Assembly: GCA_018222585.1 (NCBI GenBank)
Contig: JAAFAB010000003.1
Coordinates: 185,781-249,780, forward strand
Length of the DNA stretch: 64,000 bases
Direction: 5' to 3'
Source of the DNA: Paracoccaceae bacterium
GTDB taxonomy: Bacteria; Pseudomonadota; Alphaproteobacteria; Rhodobacterales; Rhodobacteraceae
Shown here: positions 9,988-18,681 of the stretch, one piece after another
How positions within the stretch are numbered: the stretch's first letter is position 1
Layout: each line of letters opens with the position of its first letter
The notes under the pieces: generated by a model
The model's input: only the letters and a program-made list of their open reading frames with translations
Told to the model about the DNA's origin: nothing
Databases searched by the model: none
Program-made: the position numbers and the translations under genes

Positions 9988-10515
9988 ATGCCCAAGATCC
10001 TGCTGATCCCCGGCAGCCTGCGCGCGGCCTCGTCCTCGCGCGCCACGGCCCGCGCCCTGGCCGCGCGCCTGCCCGCCGGGACGAGCCATGCCACCGCCGA
10101 CCCCGGACGGCTGCCGCACTACAATGCCGACATCGCCGATGACCCCGCCGTCGCGGACTTCATCGCCGAGGTCGGAGCGGCGGACGGGCTGATCTTCGTC
10201 ACGCCCGAATACAACTACAGCATTCCCGGCGTGCTGAAGAACGCGATCGACTGGGCCTCGCGCCCGGCCTACGAGTCGGTCTTCAAGGGCAAGCCCTGCC
10301 TCATCGTTTCCACCTCGGGCGGGGCGCTTGGCGGGGTCCGGGCCCAGGCGCATCTGAAGTACATCCTGAACGGGATGCTGGCCGAGGTCTTCCCCTGCAA
10401 GGAAATCATCGTGCCGATGGCCAATGCCAAGGTCGAGGCCGGCGTGCTGACGGACGAAGCCGTGCTGAGCTTCGCCGAGGAGGTCCTCTCGGCCTTCGTC
10501 GACCACCTGGGCTGA
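9988..10515 (+). CDS. NADPH-dependent FMN reductase
   Basis: KILLIPGSLRAASSSRATARAL and FVTPEYNYSIPGVLKNAIDWASRP flavodoxin-like signatures. Confidence 0.9.
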   Translation: MPKILLIPGSLRAASSSRATARALAARLPAGTSHATADPGRLPHYNADIADDPAVADFIAEVGAADGLIFVTPEYNYSIPGVLKNAIDWASRPAYESVFKGKPCLIVSTSGGALGGVRAQAHLKYILNGMLAEVFPCKEIIVPMANAKVEAGVLTDEAVLSFAEEVLSAFVDHLG

Positions 10516-10536
10516 CCACCATCGTTCCTGGACCAG

Positions 10537-10567
10537 AAAGGCCCGGTGCCCCGCGCCGGGTCCTTTT
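10537..10567 (+). terminator. Rho-independent-like terminator after the FMN reductase
   Basis: AAAGGCCCGG...CCGGGTCCTTTT inverted repeat ending in T's. Confidence 0.55.
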
Positions 10568-10655
10568 GCGTGCCGGCGCCCCTCCTCCGTCCCCCCTGTC
10601 GCATTTGTTTTACCTCATCGTCATGGCGGTGAGATCATCCCGGCCTACCCCGGAA

Positions 10656-10671
10656 ACATCCGAATGAATGT
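10656..10671. promoter_or_regulatory. Candidate PhnF operator (phn motif copy 1)
   Basis: ACATCCGAATGAATGT, partial palindrome (ACATnC....GnATGT) 17 bp upstream of phnF; core CCGAATGA recurs before the other phn units. Confidence 0.5.
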
Positions 10672-10688
10672 GACGATGGGGTGTCGGA

Positions 10689-11399
10689 ATGAGTGGCAAC
10701 TGGCAGATGGCCCGGGCGTGGATCATGGACAGCATCGCCTCGCGCGACCTGGCGCAGGGCGACAAGCTGCCGACCGAGCAGGAGCTGTTGCGGCAGATCG
10801 GCGTCGGGCGGCACTCGCTGCGCCGCGCCGTGGCCTCGCTGGCCGCCGAGGGGGTTCTTTCGGTCGAACAGGGGCGCGGCACCTTCGTGCGTGGCCAGCC
10901 CCGGATCAACTACCGCATCGGCCGCCGCACCCGCTTCCGCGAGAACCTGGAAAGCCAGGGGGTGAAGCCGGGCGGAGAGACCATCACCGCCGATATCACC
11001 CCCGCCGAGCCCGATGTCGCGCGCGAGCTCTCTCTGCCCGTCGGCACCCCGGTGCACCGCATCCTCGGCCGCTCGCGCGCCGATGACCATCCGCTTGGCC
11101 TGAACCGCAGCTTTCACCCCGCCGGGCGCTTCCCCGACCTTGGGGCAAAGCGCCAGAGCCGCATGTCGGTCACCGATATCTACGCCAGCTACGGCGTGAC
11201 CGATTATCGCCGCCGCACCACCACCATCTACGCCCGCCTGCCCGAGAAATGGGAGGCCAAGCTGCTGGAGCAGCCCGCCGACCAGCCGGTCATCGTCATG
11301 TGCAAGACCGACGAGGACCTCTCGGGCATCCCCATCGGCTGGTCCGAGGCGATCTACGCCGCGGGCCGCATCCGTTTCACCCTCGATTTCCCGGAATAA
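10689..11399 (+). CDS. phnF: PhnF, GntR/HutC family regulator of phosphonate metabolism
   Basis: GntR wHTH (LPTEQELLRQIGVGRHSLRRAVASLAAEGVLSVEQGRGTFV), UTRA domain, position at the head of phnGHIJKLM. Confidence 0.9.
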   Translation: MSGNWQMARAWIMDSIASRDLAQGDKLPTEQELLRQIGVGRHSLRRAVASLAAEGVLSVEQGRGTFVRGQPRINYRIGRRTRFRENLESQGVKPGGETITADITPAEPDVARELSLPVGTPVHRILGRSRADDHPLGLNRSFHPAGRFPDLGAKRQSRMSVTDIYASYGVTDYRRRTTTIYARLPEKWEAKLLEQPADQPVIVMCKTDEDLSGIPIGWSEAIYAAGRIRFTLDFPE

Positions 11400-11402
11400 G
11401 CC

Positions 11403-11840
11403 ATGTTCGACAGACACGGGGGCGAGATGCCCTCTGACGACCTGACCACCCTGGCCCGCGCCGATGCCGCGCGCCTCAAGCTCCTGGCCGAAGAGATCCT
11501 GCCCCGGCTCGGGGACATGCAGGTGCTGAAAAGCGGCACCGGCCTCGTGATGCTGCCCATGCGCGACACGGTGCAGGGGGTGGAGTTCCACCTCGGCGAA
11601 GTGCTGGTGGCCGAAGCCCATGTCCGCCTGCCCTCGGGCACCGAGGGCTACGGCATGGTCACGGGCCGCGACATCGAACGCGCCATGGCCATGGCCCTGC
11701 TGGATGCCGCGCTCAGCGACGGCACCGCCGCCGACCGCATCCGCGCCTTCATCGAGGCAGAGGCCCAGGCACAGCAAGCCGAGGACACCGAGACCCTGCG
11801 CCGGATCGAAGCCACCCGCGTCGACATGGAGACCTTCTGA
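11403..11840 (+). CDS. phnG: C-P lyase system protein PhnG
   Basis: FHLGEVLVAEAHVRLPSGTEGYGMVTGRDIERAMAMALLDAAL; gene order. Confidence 0.9.
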   Translation: MFDRHGGEMPSDDLTTLARADAARLKLLAEEILPRLGDMQVLKSGTGLVMLPMRDTVQGVEFHLGEVLVAEAHVRLPSGTEGYGMVTGRDIERAMAMALLDAALSDGTAADRIRAFIEAEAQAQQAEDTETLRRIEATRVDMETF

Positions 11841-12382
11841 TGCTTGCCACCCCCCTGCCCGACGCCGAGGAAATCCGCGACAACGCGACCTTCGACGCCG
11901 TCCTTGGCGCCCTCTCCCGCCCCGGCACCCTGCGCGACCTGCCCGAACCCGGCCCCCTCTGCATCGCGCTGGCGCTGCTGGACCGCGAATGCCGCGTGCA
12001 TGCCGGGGATGAGACCCTCTCGGCCCGGATCGCCGCCACCGGCGCGGCCCTGGTGCCCGCGCATGAGGCCGATCACGTCTTCATGGCCGCCGACAGCGCC
12101 GAGGCGCTTGCGGTCATCGCCGGGCTCGACACCGGCTCTCACCTCTATCCCGACGAGGGCGCCACACTGATCGTGCCGGCAAGGATCGGCGCAGGCCAGG
12201 CGCTGCAACTCACCGGCCCCGGCATCAAGTCGGTCGAGCGCATCTGCCTTGATGGCATCCACCCCGGCTTCTGGGCCCTGCGCGCCCGGCTGTGCGCCTA
12301 CCCGCGCGGTATCGAGGTGCTGATCCACGACGGGGCCCGCCTGCTGGCCCTGCCCCGCTCTACCCAAGTGACGGAGGTCTGA
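11840..12382 (+). CDS. phnH: C-P lyase system protein PhnH
   Basis: NATFDAVLGALSRPGTLRDLP and VERICLDGIHPGFWALRARLCAYPRGIEVLI; gene order. Confidence 0.9.
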   Translation: MLATPLPDAEEIRDNATFDAVLGALSRPGTLRDLPEPGPLCIALALLDRECRVHAGDETLSARIAATGAALVPAHEADHVFMAADSAEALAVIAGLDTGSHLYPDEGATLIVPARIGAGQALQLTGPGIKSVERICLDGIHPGFWALRARLCAYPRGIEVLIHDGARLLALPRSTQVTEV

Positions 12383-12385
12383 GAC

Positions 12386-13462
12386 ATGGCATATGTGGCA
12401 ACCCGCGGTGGCGAACGCGCCATCGAACAGAGCGAAAGGCTCTACCGTGCCCAGATGGGCCAGATCGACGCCGCCCGCGTGGCCGAGATCGAAAAGGCCC
12501 TGCCGGCCCTTGTCGACCGGGTGATGGGCGAGGCCTCTCTCTACGCCCCCGACCTTGCGGCGCTGGCCCTGGCCCAGTCGGGCGGGGACCTCTACGAGGC
12601 GCTGCTGCTGCTGCGCGCCTGGCGCACCACCCAGCCCCGGTTGCAGATCGCCGAGGTCGTGGCCCCGGACGCCGGTTTCACACATCGCCGCATCTCTGCC
12701 GCCTTCAAGGACATCCCCGGCGGCCAGATCCTTGGCCCGACGCTGGACTACGCGCACCGCCTGCTGGCGACCGAGGTGCTGGAAGACCAGCCCTACGCCC
12801 CGCCCGCAGTCGAGCCCGCCGCGAAACCCGCACCCGCCACGCATCCCTCGCTGGCCGAATGGCAGCGCGCGCAGGGCCTTGTGACCACGCCCGAGGCCGC
12901 CCCGGTGCCGCGCGACGAGATCCCCGACCTGACCCGCGAGCCGCTGCTGTTCCCCGCCAAGCGCGCCCATACGCTGCAAAGCCTGGCGCGCGCCGATACC
13001 GGTGGCACGCTGGCGCTCGGCTATTCGGCCATGCGCGGCTACGGCAACAGCCACCCGACGGTGAACGAGCTGCGCCTTTCGGAGGTCGAGGTCATGGTCG
13101 CCCACCCCGACGGGCGGCGCTTCTCTGCGGGTCGGGTCAAGACCTCCCAGGCCGAGGTGGTGACCACCAAGGGCAAGGGCGAACTGCGTCTCGGCTTCAC
13201 CGCCACGCTGGGCTGGAACGAGGTCAAATGCATCTCTGCCGCCACGCTGGACCTGAACGCGCCGGGGGCCGAGAAGAACTCGCCGGTCGAAGAGGAATTC
13301 TTCCTCTACCACACCGAGCCCGTCGAAAGCTCGGGCTTCTGCATCCACTTCAAGCTGCCCCACTACGTCACCTTCCAGTCCTCGCTGGACAACCTGCGCG
13401 CGGCGAAATCCGCCCAGGCGGAACAGGCGCAACCCACTGACAAGGAAGAGGAAACCGCATGA
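12386..13462 (+). CDS. phnI: C-P lyase system protein PhnI
   Basis: YVATRGGERAIEQSERL, RRISAAFKDIPGGQILGPTLDYAHRLL, ALGYSAMRGYGNSHPTVNELR, and HFKLPHYVTFQSSLDNL (keeps the two conserved His). Confidence 0.95.
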   Translation: MAYVATRGGERAIEQSERLYRAQMGQIDAARVAEIEKALPALVDRVMGEASLYAPDLAALALAQSGGDLYEALLLLRAWRTTQPRLQIAEVVAPDAGFTHRRISAAFKDIPGGQILGPTLDYAHRLLATEVLEDQPYAPPAVEPAAKPAPATHPSLAEWQRAQGLVTTPEAAPVPRDEIPDLTREPLLFPAKRAHTLQSLARADTGGTLALGYSAMRGYGNSHPTVNELRLSEVEVMVAHPDGRRFSAGRVKTSQAEVVTTKGKGELRLGFTATLGWNEVKCISAATLDLNAPGAEKNSPVEEEFFLYHTEPVESSGFCIHFKLPHYVTFQSSLDNLRAAKSAQAEQAQPTDKEEETA

Positions 13463-14370
13463 GCCTTTCCGATCTCACAGGCCGCTGGAAGGCGTTTTCC
13501 TACGGCTTCCTCGATGCCTCGGCCAAGCGCGAGCTGCGCCGCAAGATGATCAAGGCCGTCGCCGTGCCCGGCTGCCAGATGCCCTATGCCTCGCGCGAGG
13601 TGCCGATTGCTCGGGGCTGGGGCACCGGCGGGCTTCAGGTGACCCTGACGCTGGTCAAGCCGTCCTCCACCGTGAAGGTGATCGACCAGGGCGCCGACGA
13701 CAGCGTCAACGCCGCCTCGATCCGTCGTTTCCTGTCCCGCGTCTCGGGCGCGGCGGAAACCTGGGACACGCTGGACGCCACGCTGATCCAGTCGCGCCAC
13801 CGCATCCCGGAAGAGAAACTGACCCGCGACCAGATCCTGATCCTGCAGGTCCCCAACCCCGAACCCCTGCGCGGGGTCGAGCCCAACATGTCCACCGCCC
13901 GCCAGATGCATGCGGATGCCGACTACGGGCGGATGTGGCTGCAGCTTTACGAACAGATGGTCCGCTCGGGCCGGGTAATGCTGGGGGCCTCCTACCCGGC
14001 GATGGTCAACGGCCGCCACGTCATGACCCCCTCACCGATCCCCCGCTGGGACGTGAAGAAGCTTCACATGGCCGAACACCTGACGATCCTTTCGGCGGGC
14101 CGCGAGAAACGCATCTTCGCCGTGCCGCCCTATACGCGGGTCGAGCCGCTGGTCTTCGACGATGTGCCCTACAAGGTCGAGGACCACGCGCATCTGACCT
14201 GCGCCCGCTCCGGCGTCACCGGCTACTTCATGAACGAGATCCCGCAAGAAGACGGCTCGGCGGGCTACGAGGTCTCGGACAGCCACTTCGGCATCAAGGC
14301 CATCGACGCCCGCGACGGCGGCACACCGACGGTCGGACAGACCTGGTACAGAAACGGAGAGCTGGCATGA
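13459..14370 (+). CDS. phnJ: PhnJ-family C-P lyase catalytic subunit homologue with an atypical cysteine motif
   Basis: Strong family match (KAVAVPGCQMPYASREVPIARGWGTGG, KVIDQGADDSVNAASIRRF, LSAGREKRIFAVPPYTRVE), but the C-terminus reads LTCARSGVTGYFMNEIPQEDGSAGYEVSDSHFGIKA. Confidence 0.93.
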   Translation: MSLSDLTGRWKAFSYGFLDASAKRELRRKMIKAVAVPGCQMPYASREVPIARGWGTGGLQVTLTLVKPSSTVKVIDQGADDSVNAASIRRFLSRVSGAAETWDTLDATLIQSRHRIPEEKLTRDQILILQVPNPEPLRGVEPNMSTARQMHADADYGRMWLQLYEQMVRSGRVMLGASYPAMVNGRHVMTPSPIPRWDVKKLHMAEHLTILSAGREKRIFAVPPYTRVEPLVFDDVPYKVEDHAHLTCARSGVTGYFMNEIPQEDGSAGYEVSDSHFGIKAIDARDGGTPTVGQTWYRNGELA

Positions 14371-15167
14371 GCGCCCTGATGAAAGAGGCCCCACGCCTCG
14401 TCCGCACCCAGCCCCTGATGGAGCTGTCGGGCCTGTCGAAGACCTATGGCAACGTCCGCGCGCTGGATGACGTTTCCGCCCGTGTCTACCCGGGCGAAGT
14501 GCTTGGCATCGTGGGGGAATCCGGCTCGGGCAAATCGACCTTGCTGCGCATGATGAACCTCGAGGAAAGCCCCGACACCGGCCGCTACCGGCTGGACCTG
14601 CCCGAGTTGCCCGAGGACCTGTTTACCCTCGACCGTTTCGAACGGCGGATGCTGCGCGCCCGCCGTATCGGCATCGTCTACCAGAACCCGCACCTTGGGC
14701 TGCTGATGAAGCATTCGTCCTCCGGCAACGTCGCCGAGCGGCTGCTGGTCGCGGGCGAACGCCGTTTCGCGGTGCTGCGCGAGAAGGCGCAGGTGGCGCT
14801 TGAGGCCTCCGAATTCCCCATCCCCCGCATGGATGCCCCGCCGATCGAGCTGTCGGGCGGGATGCAGCAGCGGGTGCAGCTGGCCAAGGCCATCGCGCTG
14901 GAACCCGCCGTTCTGCTGCTGGATGAACCGACCACGGGGCTGGATGTCTCCGTTCAGGCGCTGGTGCTGGATACGCTGAAGCGGCTGCAACAGGAACGTC
15001 GCATCACCATGGTACTGGTCAGCCACGACCTTGGCGTGATCCGCACCATGGCCGACCGGGTGATGGTCATGCGCCATGGCCGGGTGGTCGAGGAAGGGCT
15101 TGCCGACCAGGTCTTCCAGGACCCGCAGCACGCCTACACCCAGCAACTTGTCCACGCGAAACTCTGA
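14367..15167 (+). CDS. phnK: C-P lyase system ATP-binding protein PhnK
   Basis: ABC ATPase: Walker A GESGSGKST, signature LSGGMQQRVQLAKAIALEP, Walker B VLLLDEPTTGLDVSVQA; order after phnJ. Confidence 0.92.
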   Translation: MSALMKEAPRLVRTQPLMELSGLSKTYGNVRALDDVSARVYPGEVLGIVGESGSGKSTLLRMMNLEESPDTGRYRLDLPELPEDLFTLDRFERRMLRARRIGIVYQNPHLGLLMKHSSSGNVAERLLVAGERRFAVLREKAQVALEASEFPIPRMDAPPIELSGGMQQRVQLAKAIALEPAVLLLDEPTTGLDVSVQALVLDTLKRLQQERRITMVLVSHDLGVIRTMADRVMVMRHGRVVEEGLADQVFQDPQHAYTQQLVHAKL

Positions 15168-15175
15168 GGCCCCTC

Positions 15176-15892
15176 ATGACCACGATCCTGGATGTTCAAG
15201 GTCTGACCAAGACCTTCGAGATGCACCACCTGGGCCAGTCCCTTCCGGCTTTCGAGGACCTGTCCTTCACCCTGCACGCGGGTGAATTCCTGCTGCTGTC
15301 GGGGCCCAATGGCGTCGGCAAGTCGACCCTGTTGCGCACCCTCTATCGCAGCTACCTGCCCGTCGCCGGGCACCTGTGGTTCCATTCCCGCGAGGGGGTG
15401 ATCGACATGGCCAATGCCGCCGATATCGACGTGGCGCACCTGCGCCGGACCGAGATCGGTTTTGTCACCCAGTTCCTCAACGCCCGCCCCCGCGTCGCCG
15501 CCGAGGAGATCGTCGCCGAGCCGATGCGCCTTGCGGGCTATGGTCGCGAAGAGGCGCTGGAACAGGCGCGGCACTGGCTGGCGGCCTTCGGCGTGAAGCC
15601 CGACCTCTGGCGCGCCTACCCCACGACCTTCTCGGGTGGCGAGCAGCAGAAGGTGAACCTGGCCCGCGCGCTGATCCTGCCGCAGCGGATGCTGCTGCTG
15701 GACGAACCGACGGCCTCTCTCGACAAGGGCGCCCGCGCGGCGCTGGTTGCCCGCCTGGCTGAGCTGAAGGCGCAGGGCGTCGCCATGATCGGCGTCTTCC
15801 ACCATCCGGGCGATGTCGCCGCGCTGATCGACCGCGAAATCCCCCTGAAACCCAAGACCCCTATCGAGGAAATTGCCGATGTGGCTCTCTGA
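15176..15892 (+). CDS. phnL: C-P lyase system ATP-binding protein PhnL
   Basis: Walker A GPNGVGKST, FSGGEQQKVNLARALILPQRMLLLDEPTASLD; order after phnK. Confidence 0.92.
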   Translation: MTTILDVQGLTKTFEMHHLGQSLPAFEDLSFTLHAGEFLLLSGPNGVGKSTLLRTLYRSYLPVAGHLWFHSREGVIDMANAADIDVAHLRRTEIGFVTQFLNARPRVAAEEIVAEPMRLAGYGREEALEQARHWLAAFGVKPDLWRAYPTTFSGGEQQKVNLARALILPQRMLLLDEPTASLDKGARAALVARLAELKAQGVAMIGVFHHPGDVAALIDREIPLKPKTPIEEIADVAL

Positions 15893-17057
15893 TTTCCGCG
15901 TCGTCCTGCCCGACATCGTGCTGCCGCAAGGCTCTGTCCGTATCGAGGACGGCAAGATCGCCGAGCTGCGCGACACCCCCGTCCCCCATGCCGAGATCGA
16001 CGGGCGCGGGTTGCTGCTGATGCCCGGCTTCATCGACATGCATGGCGACATGATCGAGCGCGAGGTCGAGCCCCGCCCGAACGTCACCATGCCGATCGAA
16101 CTGGGCCTGCGTGACCTCGACCGCCGCCTGAAGGTATCCGGCATCACCACCGGCTATGCCGCCGTGTCCTTCACGCCGAAGTCGGTACACGGGCACATGC
16201 GCAGCCACGCCCATTCCTCGCAGATGCTGCGCGACCTGAAGGCGATGCGCGGCCTGTTGAAGGTCGACCACCGCGTCCACACCCGGTTCGAGGTCAACTT
16301 CCCCGACGCGCTGGAGGTGATCGAAGAGCTGATCGCCAATGGGACCGTCGATCTGGTGTCCCTGATGGATCACACGCCGGGGCAGGGGCAGTACCGTAAC
16401 CTCGAGAAGATCCGCGCCAATGCCATCCGCGCCGGGGCCACCCCCGAAGAGGCGGACGAGAACATCCAGCGCCGGATCGACATGCGGCTGGAAGCGCAGG
16501 GCGACGTCGGTGCGACACTCGAGGCGATCTCCAAGACCTGCGCCGCGCATGGCATCGCCGTCGCCTCGCATGATGACGACACGGTCGAGAAGGTGGCGCT
16601 GATGGACTCGCTCGGCGCCACGATCTCGGAATTCCCGGTGACGCTGGAAGCCGCCGCCGAGGCCAAGGCGCGCGGGCTGCTCACCGCCATGGGCGCGCCC
16701 AATGCGCTGCGCGGCGAAAGCTATTCGGGCAACCTTTCCGCGCGGGAGGCCTATCGCAACGGCCTGCTGGATATCCTGGCCGCCGATTACCACCCCTCGG
16801 CCATCCTGCCCGCCATCCTGGCGCTGGCGCCCATGCGCCCCGGTGGGCTGGCGGAGTCCACCCGGCTGGCGACCCTCACCCCGGCCCGCGCCCTGCACCT
16901 GGAGGATCGCGGAGAGATCGCGCCGGGCAAGCTGGCCGACCTGGTCATCGCCGATGACGACGGCGTCGGCCATGTCCGCGCCACCCTGCGCCACGGCGCC
17001 TTCATCTTCTCGGACGGAAGTGTCAGCCAACGCCTGACCGCTGTCGCAGCCCAGTAA
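15879..17057 (+). CDS. phnM: PhnM-type alpha-D-ribose 1-methylphosphonate 5-triphosphate diphosphatase (copy 1)
   Basis: LLMPGFIDMHGDMIEREVEPRP, SLMDHTPGQGQYRN, ASHDDDT, ALRGESYSGN, ILAADYHPSA. Start may be 15873; overlaps phnL. Confidence 0.92.
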   Translation: MWLSDFRVVLPDIVLPQGSVRIEDGKIAELRDTPVPHAEIDGRGLLLMPGFIDMHGDMIEREVEPRPNVTMPIELGLRDLDRRLKVSGITTGYAAVSFTPKSVHGHMRSHAHSSQMLRDLKAMRGLLKVDHRVHTRFEVNFPDALEVIEELIANGTVDLVSLMDHTPGQGQYRNLEKIRANAIRAGATPEEADENIQRRIDMRLEAQGDVGATLEAISKTCAAHGIAVASHDDDTVEKVALMDSLGATISEFPVTLEAAAEAKARGLLTAMGAPNALRGESYSGNLSAREAYRNGLLDILAADYHPSAILPAILALAPMRPGGLAESTRLATLTPARALHLEDRGEIAPGKLADLVIADDDGVGHVRATLRHGAFIFSDGSVSQRLTAVAAQ

Positions 17058-17066
17058 GGACATCCC

Positions 17067-17885
17067 ATGACCCTACCCGTGATCGGCGCCGCCCTCGGCG
17101 TCTCGGAACTCGCCACCTACCGCGACTGGCTGTTCGACAAGGACCGCGATCTGGAAATCCAGAGCTTTTCGAACCCCGAGCTGCTGATCTCGGGCGACTG
17201 GCAGGACCTGGTCGACGAGGCGAAGACACAGCTGGACGGTTTCGCCGGGCGCTACGGTATCCACGGGCCGTTCTGGGGGCTGAGCTTCAGCAATCCCGAC
17301 CCCGAGATCCGCGCCATGGTGGCCCGCCGCATGGCACAGGGGCTGGACATCTGCGAGGCGCTTGGCGCGACGCACATGGTCATCCATTCGCCCTTCACCA
17401 CCTGGGATCACCACAACCTGGCGACCTATCCCGGCGCGATGGAGCGGCTGACGGCATGGGTCCACGAAAGCCTCGGCGCTGCCGTGAAGCGGGCCGAAGA
17501 TGCGGGCGTCACGCTGATGCTGGAAAACATCGAGGATATCGACCCCGCCTGGCGCAAGGCACTGGCCGAAAGCTTCGGCTCGGAGGCCATCAAGCTGTCC
17601 ATCGACACCGGCCACGCGCAGTACGCCCATGGCTCGACCGGTGCACAGCCGGTTGATTTCTATGTCCGCTCGGCGGGCGAGATGCTGGGCCATGTCCACC
17701 TGCAGGACGCCGACGGCTATGCCGACCGCCACTGGCAGATCGGCCAGGGCTCGATCCGCTGGCACGAGGTCTTCAAGGCGCTTGGCGAGCTGGAAGCCAG
17801 GCCCCGCCTGATCCTGGAGCTGCGCGACAAGGCCGGTATCCTGCCCTCGATGGAGTGGCTGGAACGCGAGGGGTTGGGCCAGTAA
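17067..17885 (+). CDS. Sugar phosphate isomerase/epimerase-like TIM-barrel protein
   Basis: AP-endonuclease-2-like features: ALGATHMVIHSPF, LMLENIEDIDP, LSIDTGHAQYAHG, LGHVHLQDADG, LILELRD. Nine bp downstream of phnM. Confidence 0.75.
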   Translation: MTLPVIGAALGVSELATYRDWLFDKDRDLEIQSFSNPELLISGDWQDLVDEAKTQLDGFAGRYGIHGPFWGLSFSNPDPEIRAMVARRMAQGLDICEALGATHMVIHSPFTTWDHHNLATYPGAMERLTAWVHESLGAAVKRAEDAGVTLMLENIEDIDPAWRKALAESFGSEAIKLSIDTGHAQYAHGSTGAQPVDFYVRSAGEMLGHVHLQDADGYADRHWQIGQGSIRWHEVFKALGELEARPRLILELRDKAGILPSMEWLEREGLGQ

Positions 17886-17901
17886 TCGGGGCCAGTAGCC
17901 C

Positions 17902-18681
17902 TTACCGCCGCTGAGTCCATTTCACCGTCGTCTCCCACGCCAGGGGGGCGGCGGTTTCCTTTTCGACATGGCGGGCGCAGATCTCTTCCAGGTCGCGCAT
18001 CACCGGGCCAAGACCGACCCGGCGCACCAGCGACCACACGGACGAGCGGGTCAGGTAGAAATCGACCAGCCCGCGCAGCTCACGCGGCTCGGCCCAGGTG
18101 TAGGTGCGCGACCGGGCGGTCTTGAACCCTTCGACCGAGGACAGCTCGCGCACCGTCGGCTCGCGTTGCGCCGCGACCTCGCCCAGGGCGCCGGCCGCGC
18201 GGGAGGCCCGGGCGACATGGGCGGCGATCTCTTCGGTCAGCGGGCTCGGCACCATGCGGTTGCGAAGCAGGGCCAGCACGGCGCCGGGGGCCATGACCCG
18301 GCGCGCCTCGGCGTAGAAGCCCGGCGCATCGAACCAGTGGAAGGCGGAACAGGCGACGACCAGACCGGCCGAGCCATCGGGCAGGGGCAGCGCCTCGGCC
18401 GTGCCGTCGGTGGCCTGCACCCGTGCGTCATCGCGGAAGCTGCGCGCCAGCACGCGGCGCATGTCGCGCCCCGGTTCCACCGCCGTCACCAGCCAGCTTT
18501 CGGGCAGCGCGGCACGCAGGGGCCGGGTCGAGGTGCCCGGCCCCGCGCCCACATCGACCGCCAGGGCGCGGCCCGAGGTGCAGAGCGGCAGCAGGTCGCG
18601 GAATGCCTCGACCGGATAGTCCGGGCGGTAGAGGGCATAGGCTTCGGCCAGCCCTTCGAAGCGGTCCGCGTGATCGGCCAT
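17902..18681 (-). CDS. Class I SAM-dependent methyltransferase
   Basis: DVGAGPGTSTRPLRAALPESWLVTAVEPGRDMRRVLA and ACSAFHWFDAPGFYAEARRVMAPGAVLALL; ATG overlaps phnM2 stop. Confidence 0.85.
   Translation of the reverse strand: MADHADRFEGLAEAYALYRPDYPVEAFRDLLPLCTSGRALAVDVGAGPGTSTRPLRAALPESWLVTAVEPGRDMRRVLARSFRDDARVQATDGTAEALPLPDGSAGLVVACSAFHWFDAPGFYAEARRVMAPGAVLALLRNRMVPSPLTEEIAAHVARASRAAGALGEVAAQREPTVRELSSVEGFKTARSRTYTWAEPRELRGLVDFYLTRSSVWSLVRRVGLGPVMRDLEEICARHVEKETAAPLAWETTVKWTQRR

Noticed and set aside
8476-10506. 676-aa minus-strand ORF over DctM and the FMN reductase
   Set aside because: Highly biased (HQDGR repeats) antisense shadow of conserved genes.
13459-14370. Explaining the odd PhnJ C-terminus as a frameshift or assembly error
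   Set aside because: The flanking motif SDSHF still aligns in frame with SDTDY, the spacing between motif positions is preserved, and the ORF ends in the normal overlap with phnK.
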